Assembly (NCBI RefSeq): GCF_900103805.1
Contig: NZ_FNIB01000017.1
Location: 1 to 61,226 of the forward strand
Direction of reading: 5' to 3'
DNA length: 61,226 nucleotides
Origin: Cryobacterium flavum
GTDB lineage: Bacteria; Actinomycetota; Actinomycetes; Actinomycetales; Microbacteriaceae
In this document: in pieces, positions 16,952-24,320 of the stretch
Layout of the letters: the number at the start of each line of letters is the position of its first letter
Numbering within the stretch: the first letter of the stretch is position 1
Position numbers and translations under genes: made by a program
Notes under the pieces: model-generated
Database searches by the model: none
Told to the model about the DNA's origin: nothing
The model's input: only the letters and a program-made list of their open reading frames with translations

Positions 16952-17727
16952 GAGCGGGCCTCGTTGGTGTTTGGGTTCCCGGTGCTGCTCGCGCTGTTGG
17001 CGCTTCGGGCGTTGTTGGCACTTTGGGCGTTGTTGGCACTTTGGGCGTTGTTGGCACTTTGGGCGTTGTTGGCGCTGAGCAGCGCGGACATGTCCTGAAT
17101 GGCAGTCAGGGTTCCGCGCACGGTTCCGGTTACCTTGCTGCGGCCGACGCGCGGCGCGTAGCCCGTGTCCACCTCGCGGATGCGCCAATTCGCTGCGGCC
17201 GCGCCGAGAAACATCTCGAGCGGATATCCGCTGCGGCGGTCGTGCAGGTCGAGGGCGAGGAGGTGGTCGCGGCGGGCCGCTCGCATGGGGCCCAGGTCAT
17301 GAATGTTCACACCTGTTATTCGGCGCAGTCGCCAGGAAAGATAGGTATTTGCTAGACGGGCATGCGGAGGCCAGGCGTTTCGGGTCGTGGGGCGACGGCG
17401 ACCAAGCACGAGATCAGCCTCGTCGGCGCTGATCGGATCGACCACGAGAGGCAGGTCGCGGGGGTCCATCGAGGCGTCGGCGTCGCAGAAGGCCACGATC
17501 GGGGCGGTCGCGGCGAGGAGCCCGGCGTGGGCGGCGGCGCCGAATCCACGGCGGCGTTCGTGCACGACGTACGCGCCGAGGATGCGGGCGAGGTCGGCGG
17601 ACCCGTCGGTCGACCCGTTGTCGACGACGATCGCGCGGTAGCCGGCGGGCAGGCGTTCGAGGATCCACGGCAGTGCCTGCGCCTCGTTGAGGCAGGGCAA
17701 CACCACATCGACCCGAATATTCATCAT
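16948..17727 (-). CDS. Family 2 glycosyltransferase with a hexapeptide-repeat tail
   Basis: A 259-residue dolichyl-phosphate-sugar-synthase-like GT2 enzyme: VDVVLPCLNEAQALPWIL, VVDNGSTDGSADLA, CDADASMDP (DxD metal site) and DLGPMRA. No membrane anchors. From about residue 218 the tail is five SANNAQ-type hexads (SANNAQ x3, SANNAR, SANSAS) encoded by an 18-bp tandem repeat, then STGNPNTNEARS. First gene of the operon with DUF2064 and the methyltransferase. Likely makes a polyprenyl-phosphate sugar for a GT-C enzyme such as the one at 12121. The tail is dispensable-looking and of unknown role. Confidence 0.88.
   Translation of the reverse strand: MMNIRVDVVLPCLNEAQALPWILERLPAGYRAIVVDNGSTDGSADLARILGAYVVHERRRGFGAAAHAGLLAATAPIVAFCDADASMDPRDLPLVVDPISADEADLVLGRRRPTTRNAWPPHARLANTYLSWRLRRITGVNIHDLGPMRAARRDHLLALDLHDRRSGYPLEMFLGAAAANWRIREVDTGYAPRVGRSKVTGTVRGTLTAIQDMSALLSANNAQSANNAQSANNAQSANNARSANSASSTGNPNTNEARS
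16987..17076 (-). repeat. 18-bp tandem repeat encoding SANNAQ hexads
   Basis: Five units of 18 bp at the 3' end of the GT2 gene: three identical SANNAQ units, one SANNAR, one SANSAS. Because the unit is a multiple of three, copy-number change keeps the reading frame and the 4-bp overlap with the next gene. Confidence 0.9.
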
Positions 17728-17857
17728 TCTTCGACCCTAAAGGGGAGGTCTGGGGCTTCGGGGCGAAACAGGTTACGAACCGCTGAATGTTTCTGGGCGT
17801 TTGATGTGAAGTGGCTCAACGCACAATTGGCGGATGCCGGTGGCGGGTTGGTTGTCC

Positions 17858-17924
17858 GGGCCCATGTTGTGGCCCTGGGCCCAGTTTAGAAGCTGGGCCC
17901 GTGGACGGGGCCCGGGCCCCGTCC
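17858..17924. repeat. GGGCCC palindromic element, locus 3
   Basis: GGGCCCAGTTTA-type 24-bp palindrome at 17877-17900 (two mismatches) and a perfect GGACGGGGCCC-armed 22-bp palindrome at 17903-17924, the same pair and order as locus 1. It sits in the 297-bp divergent gap between the GT2 operon and the response regulator. Confidence 0.8.
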
Positions 17925-18024
17925 GGTTGGGCGGACGGCGTGAGGCGGGGCATCCGCTGGACCGACCGACAGGTGGGTGCGCGCGCCCCGCGCGGTATGG
18001 GGTGCGCGCGCCTAGTCTGAGGGG

Positions 18025-18804
18025 GTGTCTCCCTCCCAATATTTTGCGCCGCCCCGAGCGGATGCCCTCGCCGGCCGTCGCGTGCTCCTGATCGAGGACG
18101 ACCCGACGGTATCCGAGGTGGTCGGGCGATACCTGCGCGCCGCCGGATTCGTCGTGGATGAAACCGTGGACGGGCTTGCCGGCCTGCGCCAGGCCGAACT
18201 CGCGCAGCCCGACCTTATTGTGCTCGACCGCATGCTTCCGCTGCTCGATGGCATCGAAGTGTGTCGCCGCATCCGCGTGAGCTGGGGCGCGCTTCCGGTG
18301 ATCATGCTGACGGCGCTCGGCGAGGAGGAACACCGCATCGAAGGGCTCGAAGCGGGCGCGGACGACTACCTGGTGAAGCCGTTCTCTCCGCGCGAGCTGG
18401 TGCTGCGGGTGCAGTCAGTATTGCGGCGGAGCGGCACCGAATCCATTCCGGAGGGGATCCTCGACGCCGGCGAATTCTCGCTCAACCTCGCCGCACACGA
18501 GATTCGGTTGCGCGACAAGCCGCTCGTGCTCACGAGCCGGGAATTCGACCTGCTCGCCTATCTGATCTGGCGGCCGTCGCGGGTGCTGACCCGCGAGGAG
18601 TTGCTGCGTTCGGTCTGGGGCTGGGAATTCGGGGACCTGTCCACCGTGACCGTGCACGTGCGGCGGTTGCGGGAGAAGGTCGAAGCCGACCCGGCGCATC
18701 CGCTGCTCGTGAATACCGTGTGGGGGGTCGGATACCGGTTCGATCCGGTGCCGCTTGGGGCCGGTTCGACGCCCGCTAACGACGCATCGAGGAGCGCGGG
18801 ATGA
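18025..18804 (+). CDS. OmpR/PhoB-family response regulator
   Basis: A 259-residue two-domain regulator. Receiver domain: acidic pocket IEDD (25-26), phospho-acceptor Asp68 in LIVLDRM, Thr in MLTA and Lys118 in LVKPF. C-terminal winged helix (about 150-240) with LVLTSREFDLLAYLIWRPSRVLTREELLRSVWG and TVTVHVRRLREKVE...VWGVGYRF. Start is GTG at 18025. The stop overlaps a 36-codon ORF that in turn overlaps the kinase start, so regulator, mini-ORF and kinase are one translational unit. Probably controls envelope or glycan genes nearby; targets unknown. Confidence 0.92.
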   Translation: MSPSQYFAPPRADALAGRRVLLIEDDPTVSEVVGRYLRAAGFVVDETVDGLAGLRQAELAQPDLIVLDRMLPLLDGIEVCRRIRVSWGALPVIMLTALGEEEHRIEGLEAGADDYLVKPFSPRELVLRVQSVLRRSGTESIPEGILDAGEFSLNLAAHEIRLRDKPLVLTSREFDLLAYLIWRPSRVLTREELLRSVWGWEFGDLSTVTVHVRRLREKVEADPAHPLLVNTVWGVGYRFDPVPLGAGSTPANDASRSAG

Positions 18805-18911
18805 GCGCGCCGGGCGAGGTCGTCACCACGGTGGTCTGGTATTCGAGGCTCGCGGGAGGCACCGGGGCTTGGCCGGCCCGCGGCATCCGTTTAGCGGGTG
18901 GCACACCGTGA
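18801..18911 (+). CDS. 36-residue ORF bridging response regulator and kinase
   Basis: ATG at 18801 overlaps the regulator stop (ATGA, 18801-18804) and its TGA (18909-18911) overlaps the kinase GTG (GTGA, 18908-18911). The 36-residue product starts MSAPGEVVTTVVWYSRLAGG and has no membrane segment or known domain. The exact two-sided overlap suggests it carries ribosomes from the regulator to the kinase start and may set the kinase:regulator ratio. The peptide itself may have no function. An alternative is that the kinase start lies elsewhere and this ORF is chance. Confidence 0.5.
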   Translation: MSAPGEVVTTVVWYSRLAGGTGAWPARGIRLAGGTP

Positions 18912-20059
18912 CCGCTGGCGTCTTTGCGACCGTGGCCGGCATCGCGCTCGGTTGCGCGCTGGTTGTGGGAGCACTCGCCCTGCTCACCCTGCGGCTGCTG
19001 TCGCGGGGGTCGCTCGTGATGCAGGTGGTCGTCGTCGCGTTCGCGACCGTCGTGTCGGTGGTCAGCGGAACCTCCGCGGTGGCGTCGCTCATGTACCTGT
19101 CGGAGCACGACCTGAACGTGTTCTACTCGGTAGCCGCCGTCGCCGGAATCGTGTCGCTCGTCATGGCCTCTGTTTTGGGGCGGTCGCTGGTTCGCGACAA
19201 CCAGTACTTTCGGGCTGCTGCGGCAAGCATCGGTCGGGGCGAATCTGTTATATCTCCGGATCGGCATACATCGACGGAGTTCGCCTCGCTCGCCGGGGAG
19301 TTGGCCGCGACGGCCGATCGGCTGACCGAATCCCGCCAGCGGGAGGAGCGCATCGAGTCGTCGCGTCGCGAAATCGTGGCGTGGATCTCGCACGACCTGC
19401 GCACGCCCCTCGCTGGCATCCGCGCCATGGCCGAGGCCCTCGAAGACGGCATGGCTCCCGACCCACAGCGGTATTACGCGCAGATTCGCGGGCAGGTCGA
19501 CCGGCTCAGCGGCATGGTCGACGACCTGTTCGAGCTGTCCAAGATCCACGCCGGGGCGCTGCAGCTCAACTTTGAACGGGTGGCCCTGTATGACCTGATC
19601 AGCGACACCGTCGCAGATCTCGCGCCGGTCGCCCTCGGCAAATCGCTCGACCTGCGCTTCGAGGGTGAACGCGGTGTCACCCTCCAAGCGGATGCCCGGG
19701 AGCTCGCCCGCGCGGTCGGCAACCTGGTCATGAACGCCATTCAGTATTCTCCGGCCGACAGCGCCATCGTCGTCTCGGTCACCCGGCACGTCGACGGCAG
19801 GGCTGTGATTTCGGTTGTGGATGCGGCCGGCGGGATTCCGGAGCAGGATCTCGGTCGGGTGTTCGAGGCTGGCTGGCGAGCGAGTGAACCGCGGACCGTG
19901 TCCGCCTGGGGAACCGGCGCCGGTCAGAGCGGCGGCGCCGGGTTGGGGCTCGCGATCGTCGAGGGCATCGTGCGGGCTCATGCTGGGCAGGTGACGGTGA
20001 CCAATGTGGGGAACGGATGCCGGTTTGAGATGCTGTTGCCGCAGCATCCGCTGGCCTGA
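18908..20059 (+). CDS. Sensor histidine kinase
   Basis: A 383-residue membrane kinase. Three hydrophobic helices (about 4-30, 36-63, 72-92) with almost no extracellular domain, so it likely senses within or at the membrane. Then a HAMP-like linker, HisKA region REIVAWISHDLRTPLAGIRAMAEALEDG with phospho-His162, and a HATPase domain with NLVMNAIQYSP (N box), VVDAAGGIPEQDLGRVFE (G1) and GTGAGQSGGAGLGLAIVEGIVRAHAG (G2). The GTG start at 18908 is chosen because it overlaps the bridging ORF stop; the in-frame extension upstream to 18755 overlaps the regulator and is not credible. Partner of the 18025 regulator. Confidence 0.9.
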   Translation: MTAGVFATVAGIALGCALVVGALALLTLRLLSRGSLVMQVVVVAFATVVSVVSGTSAVASLMYLSEHDLNVFYSVAAVAGIVSLVMASVLGRSLVRDNQYFRAAAASIGRGESVISPDRHTSTEFASLAGELAATADRLTESRQREERIESSRREIVAWISHDLRTPLAGIRAMAEALEDGMAPDPQRYYAQIRGQVDRLSGMVDDLFELSKIHAGALQLNFERVALYDLISDTVADLAPVALGKSLDLRFEGERGVTLQADARELARAVGNLVMNAIQYSPADSAIVVSVTRHVDGRAVISVVDAAGGIPEQDLGRVFEAGWRASEPRTVSAWGTGAGQSGGAGLGLAIVEGIVRAHAGQVTVTNVGNGCRFEMLLPQHPLA

Positions 20060-20122
20060 TCGGTCGGCAGGCCAAAGCATCTCCCGGTCTCTCTTCAGGG
20101 TTCAATCACTTCCCAGGGCATG

Positions 20123-20206
20123 ACTCCTGCAATTTGCAGAAGGTGCCCGGAAAGTTGGCTGGAATTCCGCGCTTGCGCGCGGGGTCACCGAGAATTTGCA
20201 GGAGTT
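20123..20206. repeat. Interrupted palindrome with ACTCCTGCAA arms
   Basis: ACTCCTGCAATTTGC at 20123-20137 faces AATTTGCAGGAGT at 20194-20206, about 57 bases apart, between the convergent kinase and epimerase genes. Its layout (short arms, ~50-base spacer) resembles that at 33136-33220. The segment 20060-20266 contains nothing else I recognise. Confidence 0.55.
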
Positions 20207-20266
20207 ACGCCGTTTTCGCCACTCCCACAGGTGTCTGTGGCGACCGGAATAGCCCCGTGGGCTGGG

Positions 20267-21502
20267 TCAGGGACACACGGCAGCACGCAGAGGGGCCGTG
20301 GCGAACTCGCGCATGCCGTCTTCGAAGGAGACCTGGGCGGACCAACCGAGTTCCGTGCGCAATCGCTCGGAGGACGCCGTAATGTGTCGCACGTCGCCGA
20401 GCCGGTACTGCCCGGTCACGATCGGGGTGAGGCCACCGGCCGCCGCGGCAAGGGCGGTCGCCATATCGCCAATGGTGTGCACGATTCCGCTGCCAACGTT
20501 GAACGGGCGGAATATTCCGGAATCGGAATGGGCCGTGAATTCCAGCGCGGAAATGTTGGCGGCGGCCACATCACGCACGTGCACGAAGTCGCGGCGCTGC
20601 CGGCCGTCTTCGTACACCCGCGGAGCCTCACCGCGCTCGATCGCCGAACGAAACAGGGAGGCGACCCCCGCGTAGGGCGTGTTCTGCGGCATGCCCGGTC
20701 CGTAGACGTTGTGGTAGCGCAGGGCGGCGACCTGCCCGCCGGTCGAGCGAGCCCAGGCCGTGGCGAGATATTCCTGACCGAGTTTGCTGCTCGCGTAGAC
20801 GTTGCGCGGGTCGAGCGGGTCGGTTTCGCTCACCAGAACGGGCTCGAGCGCCTGGCCCGTCTCCGGGTCGCGCGGGTCGAAGCGCCCGGCGTCGAGGTCG
20901 CTCGCGAGGCGCGGGCCTGGCCGGGTGAAACCGTTCGGGCCGCGATAGCTGCCCTCCCCGTAGACCACCATGGATGACGCCAGAACCAGACGGCGGATGC
21001 CCCGCTCGGCCATCGCGGCCAGCAATACCGCCGTTCCCACCTCGTTGCTGTGCACGTAGTCGGGGGCGTCGGCAAAGTCGACGCCGAGTCCCACTTTGGC
21101 CGCCTGATGGCAGACCACGTCGATGTCTTCGAGGGCGCGGGCGACGGTGTCCGGGTTGGTCACGTCGCCGAGCAGGAACTCCACCCGTGGGTCCAGGCCC
21201 GCCGGGCGTGCGTTCCCGGCCCGGAAGCTGGGCCCAGGTTCTCTCATGGGCCCGCTTTCCGGGCCCGGGCCCGGAAAGATAGGGGACGCGGATTCAGGCG
21301 TGGACTCAACCTCGGACCTTGGCTCGCGGTCGGCCGCGGACGCTCGCTCGGGCTCGGACACGAGTGCCGGCGCAGGCCCGTGCACGTCGGCGCGCAGTGA
21401 GTCCAGTACGCGCACCTGATAGCCGCGGGCGAGGGCGGCGTCGACGATCGCGGATCCGATGAAGCCCGCTCCGCCAGTGATCAGCAGGTGTTCGCCGGTC
21501 AT
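20267..21502 (-). CDS. NAD-dependent epimerase/dehydratase with an in-frame palindromic-element insertion
   Basis: A 411-residue extended short-chain dehydrogenase: Rossmann motif ITGGAGFIGSAI (8-19), VCHQAAKVGLGVDF, LASSMVVYGEG and the catalytic NVYASSKLGQEY. C-terminal RDFVHVRDVAAAN and RLGDVRHITAS are typical of nucleotide-sugar epimerases. Start ATG 21502. Residues about 46-105, between the NAD-binding loop and VEFLLGDVTNPD, are an extra Pro/Glu/Ser-rich stretch; within it residues 75-96 are encoded by the GGGCCC palindromic element (21215-21278). Family members go directly from one strand to the next. The insertion lies in a surface loop position, so activity may survive. Sugar substrate unknown. 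Confidence 0.87.
   Translation of the reverse strand: MTGEHLLITGGAGFIGSAIVDAALARGYQVRVLDSLRADVHGPAPALVSEPERASAADREPRSEVESTPESASPIFPGPGPESGPMREPGPSFRAGNARPAGLDPRVEFLLGDVTNPDTVARALEDIDVVCHQAAKVGLGVDFADAPDYVHSNEVGTAVLLAAMAERGIRRLVLASSMVVYGEGSYRGPNGFTRPGPRLASDLDAGRFDPRDPETGQALEPVLVSETDPLDPRNVYASSKLGQEYLATAWARSTGGQVAALRYHNVYGPGMPQNTPYAGVASLFRSAIERGEAPRVYEDGRQRRDFVHVRDVAAANISALEFTAHSDSGIFRPFNVGSGIVHTIGDMATALAAAAGGLTPIVTGQYRLGDVRHITASSERLRTELGWSAQVSFEDGMREFATAPLRAAVCP
21215..21278. repeat. GGGCCC palindromic element, locus 4, inside the epimerase gene
   Basis: GGAAGCTGGGCCCAGGTT, CATGGGCCCGCTTTCC and two GGGCCC units followed by GGAAAGATAGG match locus 2 (15434-15508) closely. It is translated on the minus strand as a PGPGPESGP-like segment without a stop codon. 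Confidence 0.8.
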
Positions 21503-21614
21503 GGCTGGTCCCGCTTGACGGTGCTGACGCAGCCGGCACCAGGGTGGCGCTCCGCGTTCCCCGTCGATCCGCCGGCGACCCGCTGAAACGCACCGCGCGC
21601 CGAGCGATCCATGT

Positions 21615-22580
21615 TCACGCCAGCGCATCCGGGTCAGACACCACGGCACGAGCGAGTACGGCGGCGACCTGGGCCGGGTCGATGAGCTCACGCGGAGCGA
21701 AGTCAGTCGGCAGAGCTCGCAGGATGCCGTCGATCGCGGCCAGAATACGCGGCTGGGCGTCGCGCAGGCGCCGGAACACGACCGAGGCGGTCACGGCATC
21801 CGTTTCGAGGGAGGTTACACCACGGGCGGCGGTCTCGGCGTCCCCGGCATCCGCTGCGAGCACCGGCGCGAGCCCGGCGTCGGCATCCGTCACGAAGGAA
21901 AGGTTCACAGTGCCCAGGTTGAGCTCCCCGGCCAGCACGATTTCGGGGTAGGCGGTCATATTGACGATGTGGGCGCCGACCGAGCGGAACCAGACTGACT
22001 CCGCCCGGGTCGAAAACCGCGGGCCCTGAATGACGACGACCGTTCCGGTGGGGGCGAAGTTCTCGCCCAGCTCTTCGAGGGCGTTCACGGCGTACCCGCG
22101 CAGCAGCGGATCGAACGGGTCGGCGGCGGAGAGATGCTGCACCGATTCCCGGTCGTAGAACGTGTCGGGACGTCCAGTCGTGCGGTCGATGAACTGGTCG
22201 GTGACCACGAGCAGCCCGGGCGCATACTCCGGCGTGACTCCCCCGACCGCCGAAGACGAAATGATCGCCCGCACGCCGATCGAGGCCAGCGCCCAGATAT
22301 TCGCGCGGTAGTTGATCAGGTGCGGGGCGACGCTGTGACCGCTGCCGTGCCGGGGCAGAAACGCGACCCGGCGACCGGCTCGCAGGCCGATCGTGACGGG
22401 CGTGGTTCCGTAGGGCGTCTGTACCTGGTGCGTTACGGCGCCGGCCGGGTCGATGAGTTCGTAGAGTCCGGATCCGCCGATGACGGCAAACTCGGCACGC
22501 GCCGTCGGGTCGACCAGAGGTTCGGGCAGCGATTCGGCCGAGGGCGCAGCCAATTGGTCGGCAGTCGGGTCAAACGTCAC
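21615..22580 (-). CDS. mtnP: S-methyl-5'-thioadenosine phosphorylase
   Basis: A 321-residue trimeric-type purine nucleoside phosphorylase-fold enzyme that converts methylthioadenosine and phosphate to adenine and methylthioribose-1-phosphate. Motifs: FAVIGGSGLYEL (35-46), YGTTPVTIGL, FLPRHGSGHSVAPHLINYRANIWAL, IQGPRFSTRAES and VNMTAYPEIVLAGEL. It starts at GTG 22580 with GGAG seven bases upstream; the frame extending to 22769 runs through a palindromic element and is rejected. The gene upstream of the epimerase on the same strand; a 112-bp gap separates them. MTA arises from SAM in polyamine or related chemistry, so it may support the methyltransferase branch of the locus. Confidence 0.92.
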   Translation of the reverse strand: MTFDPTADQLAAPSAESLPEPLVDPTARAEFAVIGGSGLYELIDPAGAVTHQVQTPYGTTPVTIGLRAGRRVAFLPRHGSGHSVAPHLINYRANIWALASIGVRAIISSSAVGGVTPEYAPGLLVVTDQFIDRTTGRPDTFYDRESVQHLSAADPFDPLLRGYAVNALEELGENFAPTGTVVVIQGPRFSTRAESVWFRSVGAHIVNMTAYPEIVLAGELNLGTVNLSFVTDADAGLAPVLAADAGDAETAARGVTSLETDAVTASVVFRRLRDAQPRILAAIDGILRALPTDFAPRELIDPAQVAAVLARAVVSDPDALA

Positions 22581-22658
22581 AAGCGGCTCCCAGCGTTTAA
22601 AAGTCGAGTGTTCAGTGTGCCATCGAAACCTGCGTGCCCGCGCAAGCCCGCCTACCCG

Positions 22659-22850
22659 GTCGGGGCCCAGGCCCCGTCCACGGGCCCAGTTTATAAGCTG
22701 GGCCCAGGGACGGGGCCCGGGCCCCGACCAGAAAATGGGCGCCCGACACGGACTTCGAACTCGGCCCAAGGTCCGAGCCTGTTTCCGGGACCGGGACCGG
22801 TCGCTGGGACCACGCTAGAACATGGGCCCGGTTTCCGGGACCGGTCCCGG
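22659..22850. repeat. GGGCCC palindromic element, locus 5 (compound)
   Basis: At least four palindromes in a row: GGTCGGGGCCCAGGCCCCG... (22659-22679), GGGCCCAGTTTATAAGCTGG.. (22682-22705), GGGACGGGGCCCGGGCCCCG.. (22707-22729), then a degenerate copy with GGGACCGGGACCGG and CATGGGCCCGGTTTCCGGGA (22785-22850). It fills most of the gap between mtnP and DUF5719. The longest copy of the family in this window. Confidence 0.8.
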
Positions 22851-22862
22851 TTGCACAGACAG

Positions 22863-24320
22863 CTAGTGCGTGTAGACGCGAATCGACGACGCGAGCGGCC
22901 CGGGCGGGTTCAGCGCGAACGACGACAGCACCCCGTCGCCGGAGTAATCCACGAGCGCCCAGAGTTCAGACCCGCCACTCACCACGTAGCGCTCTCCGCT
23001 TTGAAGCGGCACCGTGGCGCTGGCCCCGGCGCCCACCGTGAGGTCTACCGGGGTGCCAGCGGCGGGGGTGAGGGTGAGCGAGGCATCCGCTGCCCCACTG
23101 TTGACGAGGTGCAGCGTCGGCGACGGGCCGTCGGCCACGGCCACCACGAAGGGGCCCTTGAGCGGCGCCGACGCCGAGAACCAGCCGAAGTCCTTACCGC
23201 CGGTGCTGTCAGTGGCGGTGCGGGCGGCCGCGACGATCGGCTCGTCGGAGCGCAACTGCACCGAGAAGCTGCCAACGGCCAGCGGCGCGAGCGGAATTTC
23301 GGTGGCGATGCCGGGCTCGACATCCACCTGGGTCGACGTGCCGGAACCTGACCCGTCGGCGCTCGTCACGCCGATCTGCACGGTCGCCGCCGCATCACCC
23401 GGCACGAACACCCGAATCGACGCGGTGTCGGCGTTGAACCCCTCGCCCGTCGTCACCGTCTCCTCGCTGACGGCCGCCGTGACGCGTACGCCGGCAATGA
23501 TCTGGTTGGTGGCGGGGGTCGCGGTGGTGCCGATGATCTCGACTCCGCCCGGTTCGATGCCGCGAATACTGCTCTGCTCCAGCGACGCGGCAACCTGCCC
23601 GCCGCGCGAGGAGACGTGCAGAACCGGCGATTTCACGTTCGGCGCGAGTCCGGCTAGCGAGATGACCCGCTGCTCGCCCGGCTGCACCAGGATGCCGCTC
23701 GCGCCGGGTGCGTCCACGAGTCCGGTCTCGCCGTAGACCGTCACGTTGACGGTCGCAAGTACGGAGGTCGGGTTGCCGAGCAGCAGCAGGCTGGTACGCC
23801 CGATATCGGTCGAGCCGCCCACGATCCAGCTGTCGCTGACCGCTTCGGCGCAGGCGGCGACGGCGAGCCCGCCAATGGTGTCGGTGGCGGCGACCTGCGA
23901 CTGACTTCCGGCCACGAGAGGCGGAACGGTCGCGCCATCCTGCACGGGAACGGTCAGCAGCAACGGCGGCTGCCGGCTGTTCGAGTCGTCGACCGCGCTT
24001 ATCTCGGTCACCTGCGGCCGAATCTGTTCCAGCGATGAAGCCTCAACCGCTCCATACACAGCGGATGCCGCTCCCACACTCGACGCGGACTGCGCCTTCG
24101 TCGAGTCCTCGGCCAGGGTCAGCAGTGGTCCGGGGCAGACCCGCTGCTGCTCACTGGGCAGCGGCGCGATCTCGCTGGACTGCGGGTTGCGTTCAACGGT
24201 CGGCAGCGTCACGAGGGTGGCCGCGCCGAGCGTCGCGACGACGACAGCGATGCCGACGAGGCCGAGCACACCGCGTCCGGCCCGGCCGCCGATGCGGGCG
24301 AGTTGGCTTTTATCTGGCAT
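22863..24320 (-). CDS. DUF5719 family membrane-anchored protein
   Basis: A 485-residue protein: short cytoplasmic start MPDKSQLARIGGRAGR, one membrane anchor (about 17-40), then a long extracytoplasmic region rich in beta-strand-like repeats (TVNVTVYGETGLVDAPG, GEQRVISLAGLAPN, STQVDVEPGIATEIPLAPL). This is the DUF5719 protein that accompanies a large glycosyltransferase and whiB in many Actinobacteria. Its start overlaps the end of that glycosyltransferase by 11 bp, so the two are coupled. Function unknown; presumably supports envelope glycan assembly outside the membrane. The extension to 24710 overlaps the neighbour and is rejected. Confidence 0.85.
   Translation of the reverse strand: MPDKSQLARIGGRAGRGVLGLVGIAVVVATLGAATLVTLPTVERNPQSSEIAPLPSEQQRVCPGPLLTLAEDSTKAQSASSVGAASAVYGAVEASSLEQIRPQVTEISAVDDSNSRQPPLLLTVPVQDGATVPPLVAGSQSQVAATDTIGGLAVAACAEAVSDSWIVGGSTDIGRTSLLLLGNPTSVLATVNVTVYGETGLVDAPGASGILVQPGEQRVISLAGLAPNVKSPVLHVSSRGGQVAASLEQSSIRGIEPGGVEIIGTTATPATNQIIAGVRVTAAVSEETVTTGEGFNADTASIRVFVPGDAAATVQIGVTSADGSGSGTSTQVDVEPGIATEIPLAPLAVGSFSVQLRSDEPIVAAARTATDSTGGKDFGWFSASAPLKGPFVVAVADGPSPTLHLVNSGAADASLTLTPAAGTPVDLTVGAGASATVPLQSGERYVVSGGSELWALVDYSGDGVLSSFALNPPGPLASSIRVYTH

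Noticed and set aside
16288..17057. N-terminal extension of the methyltransferase frame to 17057
   Set aside because: The extension is out of frame with the genuine DUF2064 and GT2 genes and reads as Arg/Pro-rich noise; the ATG at 16286 overlaps the DUF2064 stop as expected.
16472..17098. Leu/Ala-rich plus-strand frame across the 18-bp repeat
   Set aside because: It looks like a membrane protein only because it is the antisense of the SANNAQ repeat; no start context and fully covered by minus-strand genes.
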